From the NCBI RefSeq assembly GCF_037076425.1, contig NZ_AP028127.1, positions 712,001 to 776,000 on the forward strand: DNA of 64,000 nt, written 5' to 3'. The translations under genes were made by a program, and so were the position numbers. The notes under the pieces are model-generated. The model saw only the letters and a list, made by a program, of their open reading frames with translations. It did no database searches and had not been told where the DNA came from. Origin of the DNA: Turicibacter faecis (GTDB lineage: Bacteria; Bacillota_I; Bacilli_A; MOL361; Turicibacteraceae). Numbering within the stretch: position 1 is the stretch's first letter; each line of letters opens with the position of its first letter. Shown here in pieces: positions 63,422 to 64,000 of this stretch.

Positions 63422-64000
63422 ATGAGTGACTTATCACCTTTAGAGTATGTTGAACAGTTGTTAGACGAGAAGCGCTTTGATGAAGCAGAATCATTGTTGC
63501 TTGAGCAGCTTAATAATCATCCTGATTTAGCAGCTGTTTATAATGCTTTGGCCATTATTTGTATCGAATCATATCAAGACTATACGCGTGCTGAAAAATA
63601 TTATCGTGAGGCTATTGTGCATCAACCGGATTCAGCAACCCTATATTTTAATTTAGCTATTTTATATGAGCAGTTTTTGAATCGACCTGCTGAGGCGGTC
63701 ATTAGCTATGAAAAGGCCATCTCTCTTGATGAGGGGTATGTTGATGCCTACTTGAACCTTGCAGAACTTTGTATTGAGTGGAATGAAGATGTCGATTTAG
63801 CTTTAAAGTGCAGTCATCAGGTCGAAACATTGGAGTTCGAGAATGCGAGAAATCTTAACAACTTAGGGTGCTTATATTTGAAGTATCGGCAGGACGTTGA
63901 CCAAGCGATTGCTTATTTTGAAAAAGCGGTCGAATTCTCTTCTAATCCGGCCACGGCCTTAGCCAATTTAGCGGATGCTTATGTTCGAAATGATCAACTG
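63422..64000 (+). CDS. TPR-repeat protein (5' part, runs off the window)
   Basis: 193 codons are visible without a stop. The frame starts MSDLSPLEYVEQLLDEKRFDEAESLL, follows AAGAGGAG, and lies 21 bases after the HAD gene, so it may be co-transcribed. At least four TPR units follow, for example YTRAEKYYREAIVHQPDSATLYFNLAILYEQ and VDQAIAYFEKAVEFSS. The repeats resemble those of the protein at 44370, so the two may be paralogues. Function unknown. Confidence 0.85.
   Translation, partial: MSDLSPLEYVEQLLDEKRFDEAESLLLEQLNNHPDLAAVYNALAIICIESYQDYTRAEKYYREAIVHQPDSATLYFNLAILYEQFLNRPAEAVISYEKAISLDEGYVDAYLNLAELCIEWNEDVDLALKCSHQVETLEFENARNLNNLGCLYLKYRQDVDQAIAYFEKAVEFSSNPATALANLADAYVRNDQL

Overview
The window looks like chromosome of a low-GC, Gram-positive, endospore-forming Firmicute. 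Protein wording and the mix of genes fit a Turicibacter-like (Erysipelotrichia/Bacilli border) genome, but the genus is inference. Supporting evidence: T-box leaders on three aminoacyl-tRNA synthetase genes, four tandem alpha/beta SASP genes, gerE and gerM homologues, ezrA, sigA, rnjA, a single-chain GlyRS, strong AGGAGG-type ribosome sites and AT-rich intergenic DNA. Much of the gene order matches Bacillus: dgkA-cdd-era-yqzL-recO, dnaG-sigA-trmK-nif3, pheST, aroA-ccpA, rimP-nusA-ylxR-ylxQ-infB-rbfA, and gerE...gerM-rph-ysnA-ysnB.

Layout. 1-2.5 kb: end of dgkA, then cdd, era, yqzL and recO. 2.5-4.0 kb: an ISL3-family element killed by one nonsense codon. 4.1-10.9 kb: T-box-glyS, dnaG, rpoD, trmK, nif3. 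10.9-18.8 kb: T-box-pheST, DAHP synthase/chorismate mutase, ccpA, T-box-tyrS. 18.8-25.4 kb: rpsD with its autoregulatory leader (minus strand), ezrA, a small IS200-type element, and the nifS-thiI pair for 4-thiouridine and thiamine sulfur chemistry. 25.5-28.5 kb: adhE with Rex-like operators. 28.5-30.9 kb: a candidate structured RNA, an array of 66-bp tandem repeats and four SASP genes. 31-37 kb: a SpoU methylase and the nusA-infB operon. 37-45.3 kb: uvrC, gerE, a DEDDh exonuclease with a new N-terminal region, gerM, rph, rdgB, a YfcE phosphodiesterase and a TPR protein. 45.5-57 kb is the accessory part: small membrane proteins, an esterase, a truncated tetR, an IS4-type element, a decapitated sensor kinase, a BceAB-type exporter, an intact ISL3 element and an LnrLMN-type exporter. 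57-64 kb: core genes again (pgeF, ktrA, a lipoprotein, rnjA, a HAD phosphatase and the start of a TPR gene).

How it works together. Most of the window is translation, RNA processing and replication housekeeping, under amino-acid-sensing T-boxes (Gly, Phe, Tyr) and ribosomal or NusA feedback leaders. The accessory region shows recent remodelling. The IS4-type element joins the 5' part of a tetR gene to the 3' part of a BceS-like kinase and has no visible target duplication, so a deletion probably removed the kinase N-terminus and its response regulator. The exporter is left with an apparently intact direct-repeat operator but no local regulator.

Most notable observations: (1) both ISL3 copies sit in the T-tract of an intrinsic terminator with perfect 8-bp target duplications, and the IS200 element also sits directly behind a terminator; (2) a non-coding 66-bp tandem array, each unit able to form a hairpin, lies in the probable 3' UTR of a SASP gene; (3) the IS200 element has a structured 3' tail resembling a TnpB-less omegaRNA and a start-site foldback that would silence read-through messages; (4) an exonuclease with a duplicated N-terminal beta-rich module sits inside a sporulation gene cluster. 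No CRISPR array, tRNA or rRNA gene was seen.
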